The position numbers and the translations under genes are program-made. From positions 1 through 49,710 of the forward strand of contig NZ_JAGIQL010000039.1 in the NCBI RefSeq assembly GCF_017813245.1: a stretch of DNA of 49,710 nucleotides, in the 5' to 3' direction. The DNA comes from Streptomyces montanisoli. GTDB taxonomy: Bacteria > Actinomycetota > Actinomycetes > Streptomycetales > Streptomycetaceae. The notes below the pieces were generated by a model. The model worked only from the letters and a program-made list of their open reading frames with translations. It did no database searches and was not told the DNA's origin. This document shows positions 25,528 to 34,859 of the stretch, piece by piece; the first letter of the stretch is position 1, and each line of letters starts with the position of its first letter.

Positions 25528-26390
25528 GTGTCGGGTGCCTCCTCGGGCGGCGGGGCGCTCGGCCCCGTATCGGCGGCGCGGCCGGCATTGGCGGCGGGCT
25601 CGGCCTCGGCGAGCAGGCCTAGCGCCGCGCCGACCGCGCGCGGGACGAGGCCCCGCGCGACCTGGACGAGGGTGCCGAGCGTCGGGTCCTCAAGTGCCGC
25701 GACGGTTTCCTCTGCCTGCTCCGCCTCCTCCACGAGCTTCGCGGCCTCCTCGCACGGGTCGGGCACCAGGCGGAGCACACGGTCCGCGATCCAGTCCGCT
25801 ATGCGGTCCTCCGGGTCGAGCGGCGGCAGTACCGGAACCATGAGTTTGATCTTCTCGGCGACGAAGGCGTGCAGGAACTCGGCCACCGTGTCCGCGAAGA
25901 ACCACCGGTAGAGGAGGCAGAGCAGATCGCCGGACCAGCCCTTTCCGCCCGAGGCGAGAGCCTCGGGGTGGCGTTTGGCCATCTCGCGCATGGTCGCCGC
26001 GGCGGCCCGTCGTACGGCCGCGTCGGCGATCGTGCCGCCCTCACCGCCCACGGCCGAGACGAAGGCCGCCGCGAAGTCCGTACGGTCGTCGCCCCCGCCC
26101 GCGCCTTCTACCGCACGGTCGTCGCCCCCGCCCGGCACCGTCATGGTGTCCATGACGGCCGTCAGCCGCTCACCGCCCGCGCAGGCGGCGTCGTACAGGC
26201 CGAACGCGGACGGGTCCTCGCGCAGGGTCCGCCGCAGCACCCCGAGCCCGTCCTCGGCGATCGAGTCCAGGCTTTCCAGCGAGTCCGGCTGGTCGTCGCG
26301 CCACACGTCGAGGCGCCCCTTCAGGCGCCTCCACTCGCCCGGGGTACCGGCCTTGCCGCTCGGCCCCGGCCACGGAGATGACGTGCCCAC
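25524..26390 (-). CDS. qatB: QatB-like protein
   Basis: A 288-residue, mostly helical protein of no known fold. Its N-terminus, (V/M)GTSSPWPGPSGK, matches the start pattern of QatB proteins (MGTS followed by a PGP-like loop), which is why the GTG at 26390 is preferred over the GTG five codons upstream. After removal of formyl-methionine a glycine would be exposed. A low-complexity Glu/Ala tail follows an RIADWIADRVLRLVPDP segment. Its stop overlaps the qatC start (ATGA), so the two are made together. In the Qat system QatB is essential for defence and is the proposed partner of QatC. No QatA ATPase or QatD (TatD nuclease) gene adjoins it in this window. Confidence 0.7.
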   Translation of the reverse strand: MGTSSPWPGPSGKAGTPGEWRRLKGRLDVWRDDQPDSLESLDSIAEDGLGVLRRTLREDPSAFGLYDAACAGGERLTAVMDTMTVPGGGDDRAVEGAGGGDDRTDFAAAFVSAVGGEGGTIADAAVRRAAAATMREMAKRHPEALASGGKGWSGDLLCLLYRWFFADTVAEFLHAFVAEKIKLMVPVLPPLDPEDRIADWIADRVLRLVPDPCEEAAKLVEEAEQAEETVAALEDPTLGTLVQVARGLVPRAVGAALGLLAEAEPAANAGRAADTGPSAPPPEEAPDT

Positions 26391-26745
26391 CCGTCCACCA
26401 CCCACCCTTCACGGGCCGGCTCGACCGCGCCCCAGCGCGCCGCCGACGGCCCCCTTCCCCAACGGAACAGGAAGGGCGCGGCCGGAGGTAGGGCGCGACT
26501 CGGCCATGTCCGGCGGGGCGGTCCGTGGCCGGCGGGGCGGTCCGTTGCCCCGCGTTCGCGACGGTGGGTGAGGCGGGGCGGCCGTTGTGACGGGAGAGGC
26601 CACTCACCGTGATCGGCCGTACCGCGAAGAGTGCGACGGGCCGCTCCCGTACGGGCGCGGCCTGGCAAGATTGGGCCGGGGGGCGCGCGGCAGCGGCGCG
26701 TCACCGGCCAGCCGGGGTCCAGCCGAGTGAGGGAATGATCGCCTG
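26391..26745. other. Divergent intergenic region between qatB and pglY, with tandem repeat
   Basis: This 355-bp stretch has no supported gene and must hold the promoters of both the qatBC pair (minus) and the pglY-pglZ-brxD-brxHI operon (plus). It includes two perfect 17-bp copies of CCGGCGGGGCGGTCCGT at 26510-26526 and 26529-26545, a 19-bp period. No convincing -35/-10 pair could be assigned. Confidence 0.5.
26510..26545. repeat. 17-bp tandem direct repeat
   Basis: Two perfect copies of CCGGCGGGGCGGTCCGT with a 2-bp gap lie upstream of pglY and of qatB. The spacing is close to two helical turns, so iterated binding of a regulator is possible. Neutral slippage in GC-rich DNA is the simpler alternative. 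Confidence 0.7.
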
Positions 26746-29700
26746 ATGTCGACCAGAGAGCTCGTCCTGCGTGACGTCATCGCCGTCAAGGACGATGTCC
26801 ACGCGGGCAACTTCAAGATCGATCTCTCTCAGGGCTTCAGCGAGACCGAGGCGCGCGTCGCCGAGTACGTCGTCACCGAGCAGCTCCAGAGGCAGTTCCG
26901 CAAGGCGCTCGGCATCGTCGCCGCCGCCGTACGCGACGGCGCCTCGCACGGCGCCTACCTGCACGGCTCGTTCGGCGCCGGTAAGAGCCACTTCCTGACC
27001 GTGCTGCACGCGGCGCTCAACAACCACCCGGCGGCCCGGGACAAGCCGCGGCTGGCCGAGGTCATGGCCGAGCACCAGGACTGGCTGCCCGAGAGCCGGT
27101 TCCTGATGGTGCCCTACCACCTGGTCGGCTCCACCGACCTGGACTCCGCGCTGCTGGGCGGCTACGTGCACACGGTGCGCGAGCTGCACCCCGAGGCGCC
27201 GACACCCGCGGTCTACCGGGCCGACGCGCTGCTCGCCGACGCGCGCAGACAGCGCGAGTTCCTCGCCGACGACGCCACCTTTCGGCAGTGGCTCGGAGCC
27301 GCAGCGTCGACGGCGGGCGCCGCCGCGGTGGACGGGGGCGATGGCGGGGGCGATGACGAGGATGTGCCCGTCATCGACGCGGGCACGGGCGATGTCGCCG
27401 TCCCCGTCGACTGGAGCAGCGCCGATCTCGACCGCGCCTTCGCGGCGCGGGCCGGCGACCCGGACCGGGATCGGCTGGTGTCGGCTCTCGTCAGCGGCCC
27501 CATGGCCTCGTACGTCCAGGCGGCACGCGGCGACAAGGACTCCTTCATCCCGCTGGAGAACGGCCTGAAGGTCATCTCCCGGCACGCCCGTTCCCTCGGC
27601 TACGACGGCGTCGTGCTCTTCCTCGACGAGCTGGTCCTCTGGCTCCAGGCCCACATGGGAGAACAGGACTTCGTCCGCGACCAGGTGCAGCGCCTGGTCA
27701 AGCTGATCGAGTCCGCCGACGGCAACCGGCCGGTGCCGATCGTGTCGTTCATCTCCCGCCAGCGTGACCTGTCGCAGCTGATCGGCGCGGACGTCGCGGG
27801 TGCCGACGTACAGAATCTCGAACAGCAGATCGAGTATCTGGCGGGGCGGCTGGACGTCGTCGAGCTGGAGGACAGCAATCTCGTCGAGATCATCAAGCAC
27901 CGGGTGCTGGCCCCGCGGCCCGGCATGGAGCAGGCGCGCGACGACGCGTTCAGACTCGTGGAGTCCTCCCGGGACGAGGTGCGGCAGGTTCTGCTCGACT
28001 CCCAGGGCCGCACCGAGGCGAACTGGGACGACTTCCGCACCCTCTACCCCTTGTCACCCGCCCTGCTCAACGTCCTGGTGGACCTCTCCGGAGCCCTGCA
28101 GCGTGAGCGGACCGGCCTCAAGCTCGTGCAGGAACTGCTCGGGCGGCGCCTCGACGACCTCAAGCTGGGTGAACTGATCCCGCTGGGCGATCTGTGGGAC
28201 GTCATCGCGTCCCGCACGGGCGAGGCGTTCACCGCCAAGCTGCGCGCGGAGGCGGACATCGCCCGCCGCTTCCACGAGCGGGTACGCGACCACCTGCTGA
28301 CGAAGTACGGCTCGGCCGACGACAAGCGGTTCAGGACCGACGACCGGCTCGTCAAGACGCTGCTGCTCGCCTCCATCGCCCCGCATGTGCCCGCCCTGTC
28401 CCGGCTCACCGGGGGCAAGCTCGCGGCCCTCAACCACGGCACGATCAGGACACGGGTCGGAGACGCCGGCTCGGTCGCGGTCAAGAGGCTCCTGGAGCTG
28501 CAGTCCGAGGGCTTCGACGGTGAGCTGCGCAGCGAGGGCGACAGCGGGGACCCGGTGTTCCACCTGCACCTTTCCGACCTCGACGTCGAACCGCTCCTCG
28601 AAGAGGTGCAGGGTGTCGCGGACCAGCTCGGCTACCGACGGCAGTGGATCAAGGACCAGTTGTGGGCCGCGCTCGGCGTCCCCGACACCCAGGCGTTCGT
28701 CTGCCTGCGGGAGGTCGTCTGGCGCGGAACGAAGCGCACGGCCGAGTTCGTCTTCGGCAATGTCCGCGACCCCCATCTGCCCGACGAGGAGTTCGGGCCG
28801 CAACTGGGTAGCGACCTCCGGATCGTCTTCGACTACCCCTTCGACGACGGTGATCATTCGCCGATGGACGACGTGCAGCGGGTCGACCGGATGAAGCGCG
28901 CCGGAAGGGCCGCACCCACCGTGGTGTGGCTGTCCGACTTCCTCTCCGGGCAGAAGAGCCGCAATCTCGGACGTCTCCTCAAGATCAACTACCTGCTCGA
29001 ACGGGACCGGCTGGACGAGCACACCGCGACCCGTCCCGCCGAGGAACGCGCTCAGATCCGCAACCAGCTCAAAGCGTCCAGGGACAGCCTCACCGGCCAG
29101 CTCACCGATGCGCTCCAGCAGGTGTACGGCATCGCCCGGGCCGAACCCGGGACCACGGGAGCCGAGGTCCCCGAGGGCAAGCACCTGCTCGCCCTCCAGC
29201 CCGGCTTCGCCCGCACCAACCCCGAAGCGGCTGTCGGCTTCGAGGAGAACCTGTTCCTCATCGCCGACGGGATTCTGGCGGCACGTCACCCCAAGCACCC
29301 CGACTTCGACCCGCGGCTCACCCGTAAGGCCATCACCAAGGGCGACCTGAAGACGACGTTGACCTGGATCAACCGGGCCATGGCGGACGGTTCCCGCCGC
29401 GTCGTGGTCGACGGACACCAGCTGGTCACCGTGCGGAAGATCGTCCACGCCCTGGGGCTCGGAGAGGTGCACGACGGTCCGCTCAACGTCACCAACGACT
29501 GGCGGCTGAGGATCAACAAGAAGGCGGCGGAGAACCCCGACACCGGCACCGACCTGTCGGTGGAGGACATCCGTGGCTGGATCGAGGAGCTCGGCTACAC
29601 CGGCCTCGACCGCAACGTCGGCAATCTGATCATCGCCACGTACGCCCTGCTCGACGACCGCACCTGGGTCTACCAGACCTCGCCGCTGCCCCAAGCCCCC

Positions 29701-30720
29701 GAACTCGACCGGATCGGCCAGGGCTACGGGCTCAGGGCGGTGGAACTCCCCGGCGAAGAGGAGTTCGCAGCCGCCCTGGGGCGTGCGGGGAAGATCTTTG
29801 GCGAGACGGTTTCGCGAGTGCTGTTCGCCCGTAATGTCGCCAACCTCGCGGAGAAGGTCCGCGAGGTCGCGGACAGCCACCGGAGGGCCGTCGCAGACGT
29901 ACGCGCCCTGCTGCAGGACAACGCCGCCCGCCTCGGCCTGGAAGGACCGGGCGGCGCGGACGCTCCGCGCGTCAAGTCCTTGAAGGCGGCGGCCGACCTC
30001 ATCGCGCGCCTTCTGCGTACCGGTGATCCCGCCTCGCTGGTGCGGGAGCTGGCCGCCGCGGCGTACGACGTCACGGACGGAGAGATCGGGGCGGCGGTCA
30101 AGCATGCGCCCGAAGTGCTCGCCGCGCTGCGCTCCGACGACTGGGCGGACGACCTCGACACCGTCCGCGAGCTCGCGAACCGGGACGACAGCGTCGGCGA
30201 CCGCGCCGGCCGACTTCTCGCGGAGGTGTCCAGGACCGCCGGCGATCACGAGGAGGCGTCCTCGCTCGTTCCCGTGCTGGACGGAATGCGGGACAGCGCC
30301 AAGGCGCTGATGCGCGAGGCGGCCCGGCTCGCGCAGGCGGCCCGGCCCACCGCGCCGGCGCAGCCCACGGCGCACGCGCAGCCCGCCGCCGAGGACACCG
30401 GCTTCATCCAGCACGGGAACCCGAGTGTCCCCGCTCCTCCCGTCAGGAACACGGATGTCGAGCCCGAGCCCGAGCGCGCACACCAGGGCCGAACCGACAG
30501 CCCCGGCCCCGTGCACGTCGTGGAACCCACTCGCCTCGAAGCGAGCCTGGCCGCCATGGTCGCCGACATCAGTGAAGAGATCCGCACCTACCTCACCGCC
30601 CACCCGAACACCAGGGTCCGGATCGCCTGGCACCCGGTCGACAGCGAGACCGCCGACACCTTCGGGAACGGTCCTCAGGGCCACCACGGCGGCACCGACA
30701 CCGAAGGGGCCGGACGCTGA
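26746..30720 (+). CDS. pglY: BREX type 2 ATPase PglY
   Basis: A 1324-residue AAA+-like ATPase, the usual size of PglY. Walker A is GSFGAGKS (74-81), and a Walker B-like segment VVLFLDELVLWL lies near 288-299. The C-terminal 250 residues are helical with an alanine/proline-rich linker (about 1200-1235). ATP hydrolysis by PglY is needed for phage growth limitation in S. coelicolor (family knowledge). It opens the second half of the BREX operon: its TGA overlaps the pglZ ATG by one base, so pglY, pglZ, brxD and brxHI should be one transcript. The ATG at 26746 has a GAGGGAA site upstream. Confidence 0.95.
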   Translation: MSTRELVLRDVIAVKDDVHAGNFKIDLSQGFSETEARVAEYVVTEQLQRQFRKALGIVAAAVRDGASHGAYLHGSFGAGKSHFLTVLHAALNNHPAARDKPRLAEVMAEHQDWLPESRFLMVPYHLVGSTDLDSALLGGYVHTVRELHPEAPTPAVYRADALLADARRQREFLADDATFRQWLGAAASTAGAAAVDGGDGGGDDEDVPVIDAGTGDVAVPVDWSSADLDRAFAARAGDPDRDRLVSALVSGPMASYVQAARGDKDSFIPLENGLKVISRHARSLGYDGVVLFLDELVLWLQAHMGEQDFVRDQVQRLVKLIESADGNRPVPIVSFISRQRDLSQLIGADVAGADVQNLEQQIEYLAGRLDVVELEDSNLVEIIKHRVLAPRPGMEQARDDAFRLVESSRDEVRQVLLDSQGRTEANWDDFRTLYPLSPALLNVLVDLSGALQRERTGLKLVQELLGRRLDDLKLGELIPLGDLWDVIASRTGEAFTAKLRAEADIARRFHERVRDHLLTKYGSADDKRFRTDDRLVKTLLLASIAPHVPALSRLTGGKLAALNHGTIRTRVGDAGSVAVKRLLELQSEGFDGELRSEGDSGDPVFHLHLSDLDVEPLLEEVQGVADQLGYRRQWIKDQLWAALGVPDTQAFVCLREVVWRGTKRTAEFVFGNVRDPHLPDEEFGPQLGSDLRIVFDYPFDDGDHSPMDDVQRVDRMKRAGRAAPTVVWLSDFLSGQKSRNLGRLLKINYLLERDRLDEHTATRPAEERAQIRNQLKASRDSLTGQLTDALQQVYGIARAEPGTTGAEVPEGKHLLALQPGFARTNPEAAVGFEENLFLIADGILAARHPKHPDFDPRLTRKAITKGDLKTTLTWINRAMADGSRRVVVDGHQLVTVRKIVHALGLGEVHDGPLNVTNDWRLRINKKAAENPDTGTDLSVEDIRGWIEELGYTGLDRNVGNLIIATYALLDDRTWVYQTSPLPQAPELDRIGQGYGLRAVELPGEEEFAAALGRAGKIFGETVSRVLFARNVANLAEKVREVADSHRRAVADVRALLQDNAARLGLEGPGGADAPRVKSLKAAADLIARLLRTGDPASLVRELAAAAYDVTDGEIGAAVKHAPEVLAALRSDDWADDLDTVRELANRDDSVGDRAGRLLAEVSRTAGDHEEASSLVPVLDGMRDSAKALMREAARLAQAARPTAPAQPTAHAQPAAEDTGFIQHGNPSVPAPPVRNTDVEPEPERAHQGRTDSPGPVHVVEPTRLEASLAAMVADISEEIRTYLTAHPNTRVRIAWHPVDSETADTFGNGPQGHHGGTDTEGAGR

Positions 30721-33524
30721 TGGCCGCTGCCGCGCCCAGGGTGGGACGCCGCACCATCGAGGCGCTGCTGGCCACGCACGCGGCCAGCCTGCGCGAACGC
30801 AGCCTGGTCCTGGTCCATGGCCACTACGTGACGGGAGCGCCGACCCGATTCACCGCGACCGTTGACGACGAGCCCCGGCGTGTCCAGGTGCGCGACGAGT
30901 CCTCCGTCCTCGGCGTGACGGCAGCCTGGCAGGACCATCGGCACGCGGCCGGCCCCGGCGACGTCCTCGTGGTCACCACCGGCGTTGACGACGAGCAGCT
31001 CGGCTGGGACTTGCGCGGAAGGGCCGTACGCCGACGCACTCTCACCGTCGAGAACGCGGAGGTCGTCACGCAGCGGTTCGGTGCCACCGGTCTCGACGTA
31101 CGGATGTACGGCAAGGAATGGCTCCTCGAAGCGCTCCTCGAAGCCGAGCCGTCCGACGTCGGCTGGCCGCGCGTGGGCGGTTTGCTGACCCTCGACACGG
31201 CTCTGCGCGCCCTGACCGTGCAGCGGCTCGGCCTCGGCGAGACTGCCTCAGGACCCGGCGCGCAGACCCATCCGCCCACGCTGGACATGGACACTCTGCT
31301 CGCCTGGTCACGCACGCCGGCGGGTCCGCTCCGCTTCGCCGAACTCCCGTCAGTAGAACGTGCCGAGCTGAAGAACTGGCTCGGTGACACCGCGGGTCCC
31401 GCGGCCCCCGTGCTCCTCTCCCTCGCCGAAGCGGGACTCGGCGACGACGCCATGGCCCTCGGCATCCTCGCCGCGGCGCTCCGGGACCCTGCCGCGGCCC
31501 CGGACACGGCCCTCGCGATCGGCGGCCTCTTCGGGCAGGTCATGCCCCGCCGGGCCGCCCTCAGCGCCTTCACCGACGCGGTGGAAGGCACCTTGACGCG
31601 CTGGATCGTCCAGGCCAGGAGCAGCCTGGCCGCCCGGCAACGGGTCTTCGCCGTACTGCACAGGTCGGAGAAGCTGGCTGAAACGGCAGGCCTGGCCGAC
31701 ACCCTCACCGGCAGCCGCTTCCTGCCGACGGGATTCGCCGCGCAACTCGGCCGGACGGTCGCTGAGGCACGCCACTCCTCCGCTGCGGGTGAGACGGCGC
31801 TCGCCGACCTGGCCGGGCACGGCCTGGTCGCGCTCTACCCGGACCGGGTGCGGGTGGCGGAGATGGCGGTACGCGTCGCACGCTGGCTGGAGCAGACCGA
31901 ACCGGCCGTGCCCACGGTGGCCGAAGGCATCCGCTCCCACGTCACCGACTGGGGATGGGCGGATCGGGCGCTCACGCTCCTGTGGGCCGGGGACCCCGGA
32001 GGCGATCTGGCCACGGCAGGCGAACTGCGAGGGCTGTACGAGCGGGGGCGGGCCCGCAGGGAACGTCTCGACGAGCAGTTCGCCCGCCGCCTCGCGGCCT
32101 GGTCGGCGCACGCCACCGCACACCGGCCGGAGGGCATGCCGGTCATCGAGAACGTCCTGGAGTCGGCCGTGCGCCCGCTGACCGGCGCGGGTGCGCCGCT
32201 CGTCGTGGTACTCGACGGGATGAGCTGCGCGGTCGCCATACAGCTCGGTGAGGAAATGGAGCGCGAGGGCTGGTGGGAGGTCGTGCCGCGGCCGGCGGAC
32301 GGACAGCCTGCGGGCCGGATGTCCGTCGTGTCCATGCTGCCCTCCATCACCCGGACGAGCCGTGCCTCACTGCTCACCGGCGAACCCGTCCAGGGTGGGC
32401 AGTCCGTGGAGAGCGCGGGCTTCGTCGCCTTCTGGAAGCGCCGTCGCAGGGAAGCCGCTCTCTTCCACAAGGCGGACGTCGGCGGCGGAACGGGCCACGC
32501 CCTCGCCCACGAACTCATGGGCGCGCTCGCTTCCGAAGCGGTCGTCGCTGTCGTCCTGAACACCATCGACGACGCCCTCGACAAGGGGCAGCAGGGACGG
32601 GGCGCGAACTGGGCCCTCGACGACATCACGCACCTGCGGGACCTTCTTTCGGCGGCCAGAGGGTACGGACGTCCGGTCGTCCTGGTCGCCGACCACGGGC
32701 ACGTCCTGGAGCGCGGCGGCCGTACCGGGAGCGCGGCCGTGCCCGCGCCCGTGTCCGGTACCGGGACGGTGTCCGCGCGGTGGCGTACCGGCGGCGGTCG
32801 GGCAGGGGACGGGGAAATCGAGATCAGGGGCCCCAGAGTGCTGGAAGGAGGGGGGGCCGTCGTCGCGCCGTGGCGTGAGGACATCCGGTACACCGGGCGC
32901 AAGGCCGGATACCACGGCGGTGTGTCGCTCGCAGAGGTGACCGTTCCTGTTCTCGCCTTCGTCGCGGCGGCCGAACAGACGCCCAAGGGCTGGGAAGGGC
33001 TGCCGCGGGAGCGGTCGACCCCCGCGTGGTGGCGTGAGCCCGCGCCAGGAGATGGGCCCGCCCCGGCCTCAGGACCCGAGGCTGGAATCGGCGGCCCCGC
33101 GGATTCCGCGGCGCCACGCCGGAACGTCCCCGACGCCGCCGGCGCGGGCCCGGCCCGAGCGGTCTCTCCGGCCGTCCCGCGGGTCGCGGCGTGCCTCGGC
33201 GGCGAGGTGGTGGCGAGCGAGGTCTACGAAGCCCAGAAGGAGTACGTCCGCAAGGCCCCGGAGGCGAAGGTCGTCGCCGCGGTCATCGACGCCCTCGCGG
33301 CCGCGGGCGGCACCATGTCCCCCGCCGCGCTCGCCGCCGCGATCTCCGCGACCGGACGCGTCCGGCGCAACATCGAGGGATTCGTCGCCACCGTCCAGCG
33401 GCTGCTGAACGTCGAGGGCTATCCCGTCCTCGGATTCGTCGACGCCGGCCACGCGGTCAAGCTCGACATCCCGCTGCTGCGCGACCAGTTCCTGCCGAAG
33501 CCGAAACCGAAGCCGAAGGAGTAG
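30720..33524 (+). CDS. pglZ: BREX type 2 phosphatase-domain protein PglZ
   Basis: A 934-residue protein with the PglZ (alkaline phosphatase superfamily) domain in its middle third. The metal-site segment VVVLDGMSCA is near 495, SMLPSITRTSRASLLTG near 540-556, and VLVADHGHVLERGG near 652-665. The first 450 residues are helical and family-specific; a proline/alanine linker (about 780-820) leads to a C-terminal domain. PglZ is the marker gene of all BREX systems and binds PglX; in some types it is a metal-dependent nuclease or phosphodiesterase. It is translationally coupled to pglY and followed 3 nt later by brxD. A run of seven G at 32850-32856 lies in its coding sequence and could slip. Confidence 0.95.
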   Translation: MAAAAPRVGRRTIEALLATHAASLRERSLVLVHGHYVTGAPTRFTATVDDEPRRVQVRDESSVLGVTAAWQDHRHAAGPGDVLVVTTGVDDEQLGWDLRGRAVRRRTLTVENAEVVTQRFGATGLDVRMYGKEWLLEALLEAEPSDVGWPRVGGLLTLDTALRALTVQRLGLGETASGPGAQTHPPTLDMDTLLAWSRTPAGPLRFAELPSVERAELKNWLGDTAGPAAPVLLSLAEAGLGDDAMALGILAAALRDPAAAPDTALAIGGLFGQVMPRRAALSAFTDAVEGTLTRWIVQARSSLAARQRVFAVLHRSEKLAETAGLADTLTGSRFLPTGFAAQLGRTVAEARHSSAAGETALADLAGHGLVALYPDRVRVAEMAVRVARWLEQTEPAVPTVAEGIRSHVTDWGWADRALTLLWAGDPGGDLATAGELRGLYERGRARRERLDEQFARRLAAWSAHATAHRPEGMPVIENVLESAVRPLTGAGAPLVVVLDGMSCAVAIQLGEEMEREGWWEVVPRPADGQPAGRMSVVSMLPSITRTSRASLLTGEPVQGGQSVESAGFVAFWKRRRREAALFHKADVGGGTGHALAHELMGALASEAVVAVVLNTIDDALDKGQQGRGANWALDDITHLRDLLSAARGYGRPVVLVADHGHVLERGGRTGSAAVPAPVSGTGTVSARWRTGGGRAGDGEIEIRGPRVLEGGGAVVAPWREDIRYTGRKAGYHGGVSLAEVTVPVLAFVAAAEQTPKGWEGLPRERSTPAWWREPAPGDGPAPASGPEAGIGGPADSAAPRRNVPDAAGAGPARAVSPAVPRVAACLGGEVVASEVYEAQKEYVRKAPEAKVVAAVIDALAAAGGTMSPAALAAAISATGRVRRNIEGFVATVQRLLNVEGYPVLGFVDAGHAVKLDIPLLRDQFLPKPKPKPKE

Positions 33525-33527
33525 GAG

Positions 33528-34859
33528 ATGACGCACCCCGCCCCGGTGAGCGCGGCCAGGCGCCGCGACGTCATCGACGCGCTGCGGCGCGGCACCGTAC
33601 CGCAGGCCGGCCTCGACCTGTTCGCGGTGGGACTCGGCCGGTTCGAAGGCGCCCTCGACGAGGACCTCGCCACCGTCACCCGTGGTGGCGCGGCCTTCCA
33701 CGCGATCCGTGGCGACTACGGCTCCGGCAAGACGTTCTTCGCCCGATGGCTGACCGAGCGAGCCAAGCGGGCCGGCCTCGCCACGGCCGAAGTGCAGATC
33801 TCCGAGACGGAGACACCGCTGCACCGCCTGGAAACGGTCTACCGAAGGCTCACCGAACGTCTGTCCACCGCCGCGCACCAGCCCAGCGCGCTGCGGGCGA
33901 TCGTCGACTCCTGGTTCTACACGCTGGAGGAGGAGGTGCTCGACGGCGGGGACACGGACGAGGAGGACGAGGTGGCGCTGGCCGAGGCCGTGGACGCCCT
34001 GATGGAGCTGCGACTCGGCGATGTCGCACGCAGTACCCCGGCGTTCGCCGCAGCGTTGCGCGGCTATCGCAGAGCGGTCGCGGCCGGGGACGGGGCCACG
34101 GGGGAAGCGCTGATCGCCTGGCTCGGCGGACAGAAGTCCGTGGCGGCGTCCGCCCGTCGCTCGGCAGGGGTGCGCGGAGACCTCGACCACTTCGCGGCGC
34201 TCGGCTTCCTCCAAGGGCTGCTCACCGTGTTGCGGGACTGCGGCCACCCCGGACTCCTCCTCGTGCTCGACGAGATCGAGACGCTCCAGCGGGTTCGCGG
34301 CGACGTCAGGGAGAGGGGCCTCAACGCGCTGCGCCAGCTCCTCGACGAGATCGACGCGGGCCGGTTCCCCGGACTCTTCCTCGTCATCACCGGCACGCCG
34401 GCGTTCTACGACGGCCAGCAGGGTGCACAGCGCCTGCCGCCGCTGTCCCAGCGCCTGGCCACCGACTTCACCACCGACCCGCGCTTCGACTCCCCCCGCG
34501 CGGTGCAGTTGCGTCTGCCGGGTTTCGACCTGCCCCGGCTCGGTGAACTCGGCAGGACCGTCCGCGACCTCTACCAAGGCGGGGCAGTCCACCCCGACCG
34601 GGTGGCGGCACGCGTCGACGACACGTACATCGGTGAACTGGCCACCGCCGTCACAGGTGGACTCGGCGGCAAGGTCGGCGTCGCACCACGTGTCTTCCTG
34701 CGTAAGCTCGTCGCCGACGTCCTCGACCGGGTCGACGCGTTCGAGGACTTCGACCCACGCGAGCACTACGCGCTCACGCTCGCGGACTCCGAGCTCAACC
34801 GTGTGGAGCGCAACGCGGCAGCCGGCGATGCCGACGGCATCGCGCTGGAGCTTCCATGA
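33528..34859 (+). CDS. brxD: BREX ATP-binding protein BrxD
   Basis: A 443-residue ATPase matching BrxD of type 2 and some other BREX types. Walker A is GDYGSGKTF (about 62-70); Walker B is LLLVLDEIE (about 241-249). The start ATG is 3 nt after the pglZ stop with a GGAGTAGGAG site that overlaps the pglZ end. The stop overlaps brxHI (ATGA at 34856-34859). BrxD is required with BrxHI in this class, and its exact role is unsettled. The glutamate-rich insert EEEVLDGGDTDEEDEVALAE (about 137-156) is acidic and probably disordered. Confidence 0.93.
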   Translation: MTHPAPVSAARRRDVIDALRRGTVPQAGLDLFAVGLGRFEGALDEDLATVTRGGAAFHAIRGDYGSGKTFFARWLTERAKRAGLATAEVQISETETPLHRLETVYRRLTERLSTAAHQPSALRAIVDSWFYTLEEEVLDGGDTDEEDEVALAEAVDALMELRLGDVARSTPAFAAALRGYRRAVAAGDGATGEALIAWLGGQKSVAASARRSAGVRGDLDHFAALGFLQGLLTVLRDCGHPGLLLVLDEIETLQRVRGDVRERGLNALRQLLDEIDAGRFPGLFLVITGTPAFYDGQQGAQRLPPLSQRLATDFTTDPRFDSPRAVQLRLPGFDLPRLGELGRTVRDLYQGGAVHPDRVAARVDDTYIGELATAVTGGLGGKVGVAPRVFLRKLVADVLDRVDAFEDFDPREHYALTLADSELNRVERNAAAGDADGIALELP

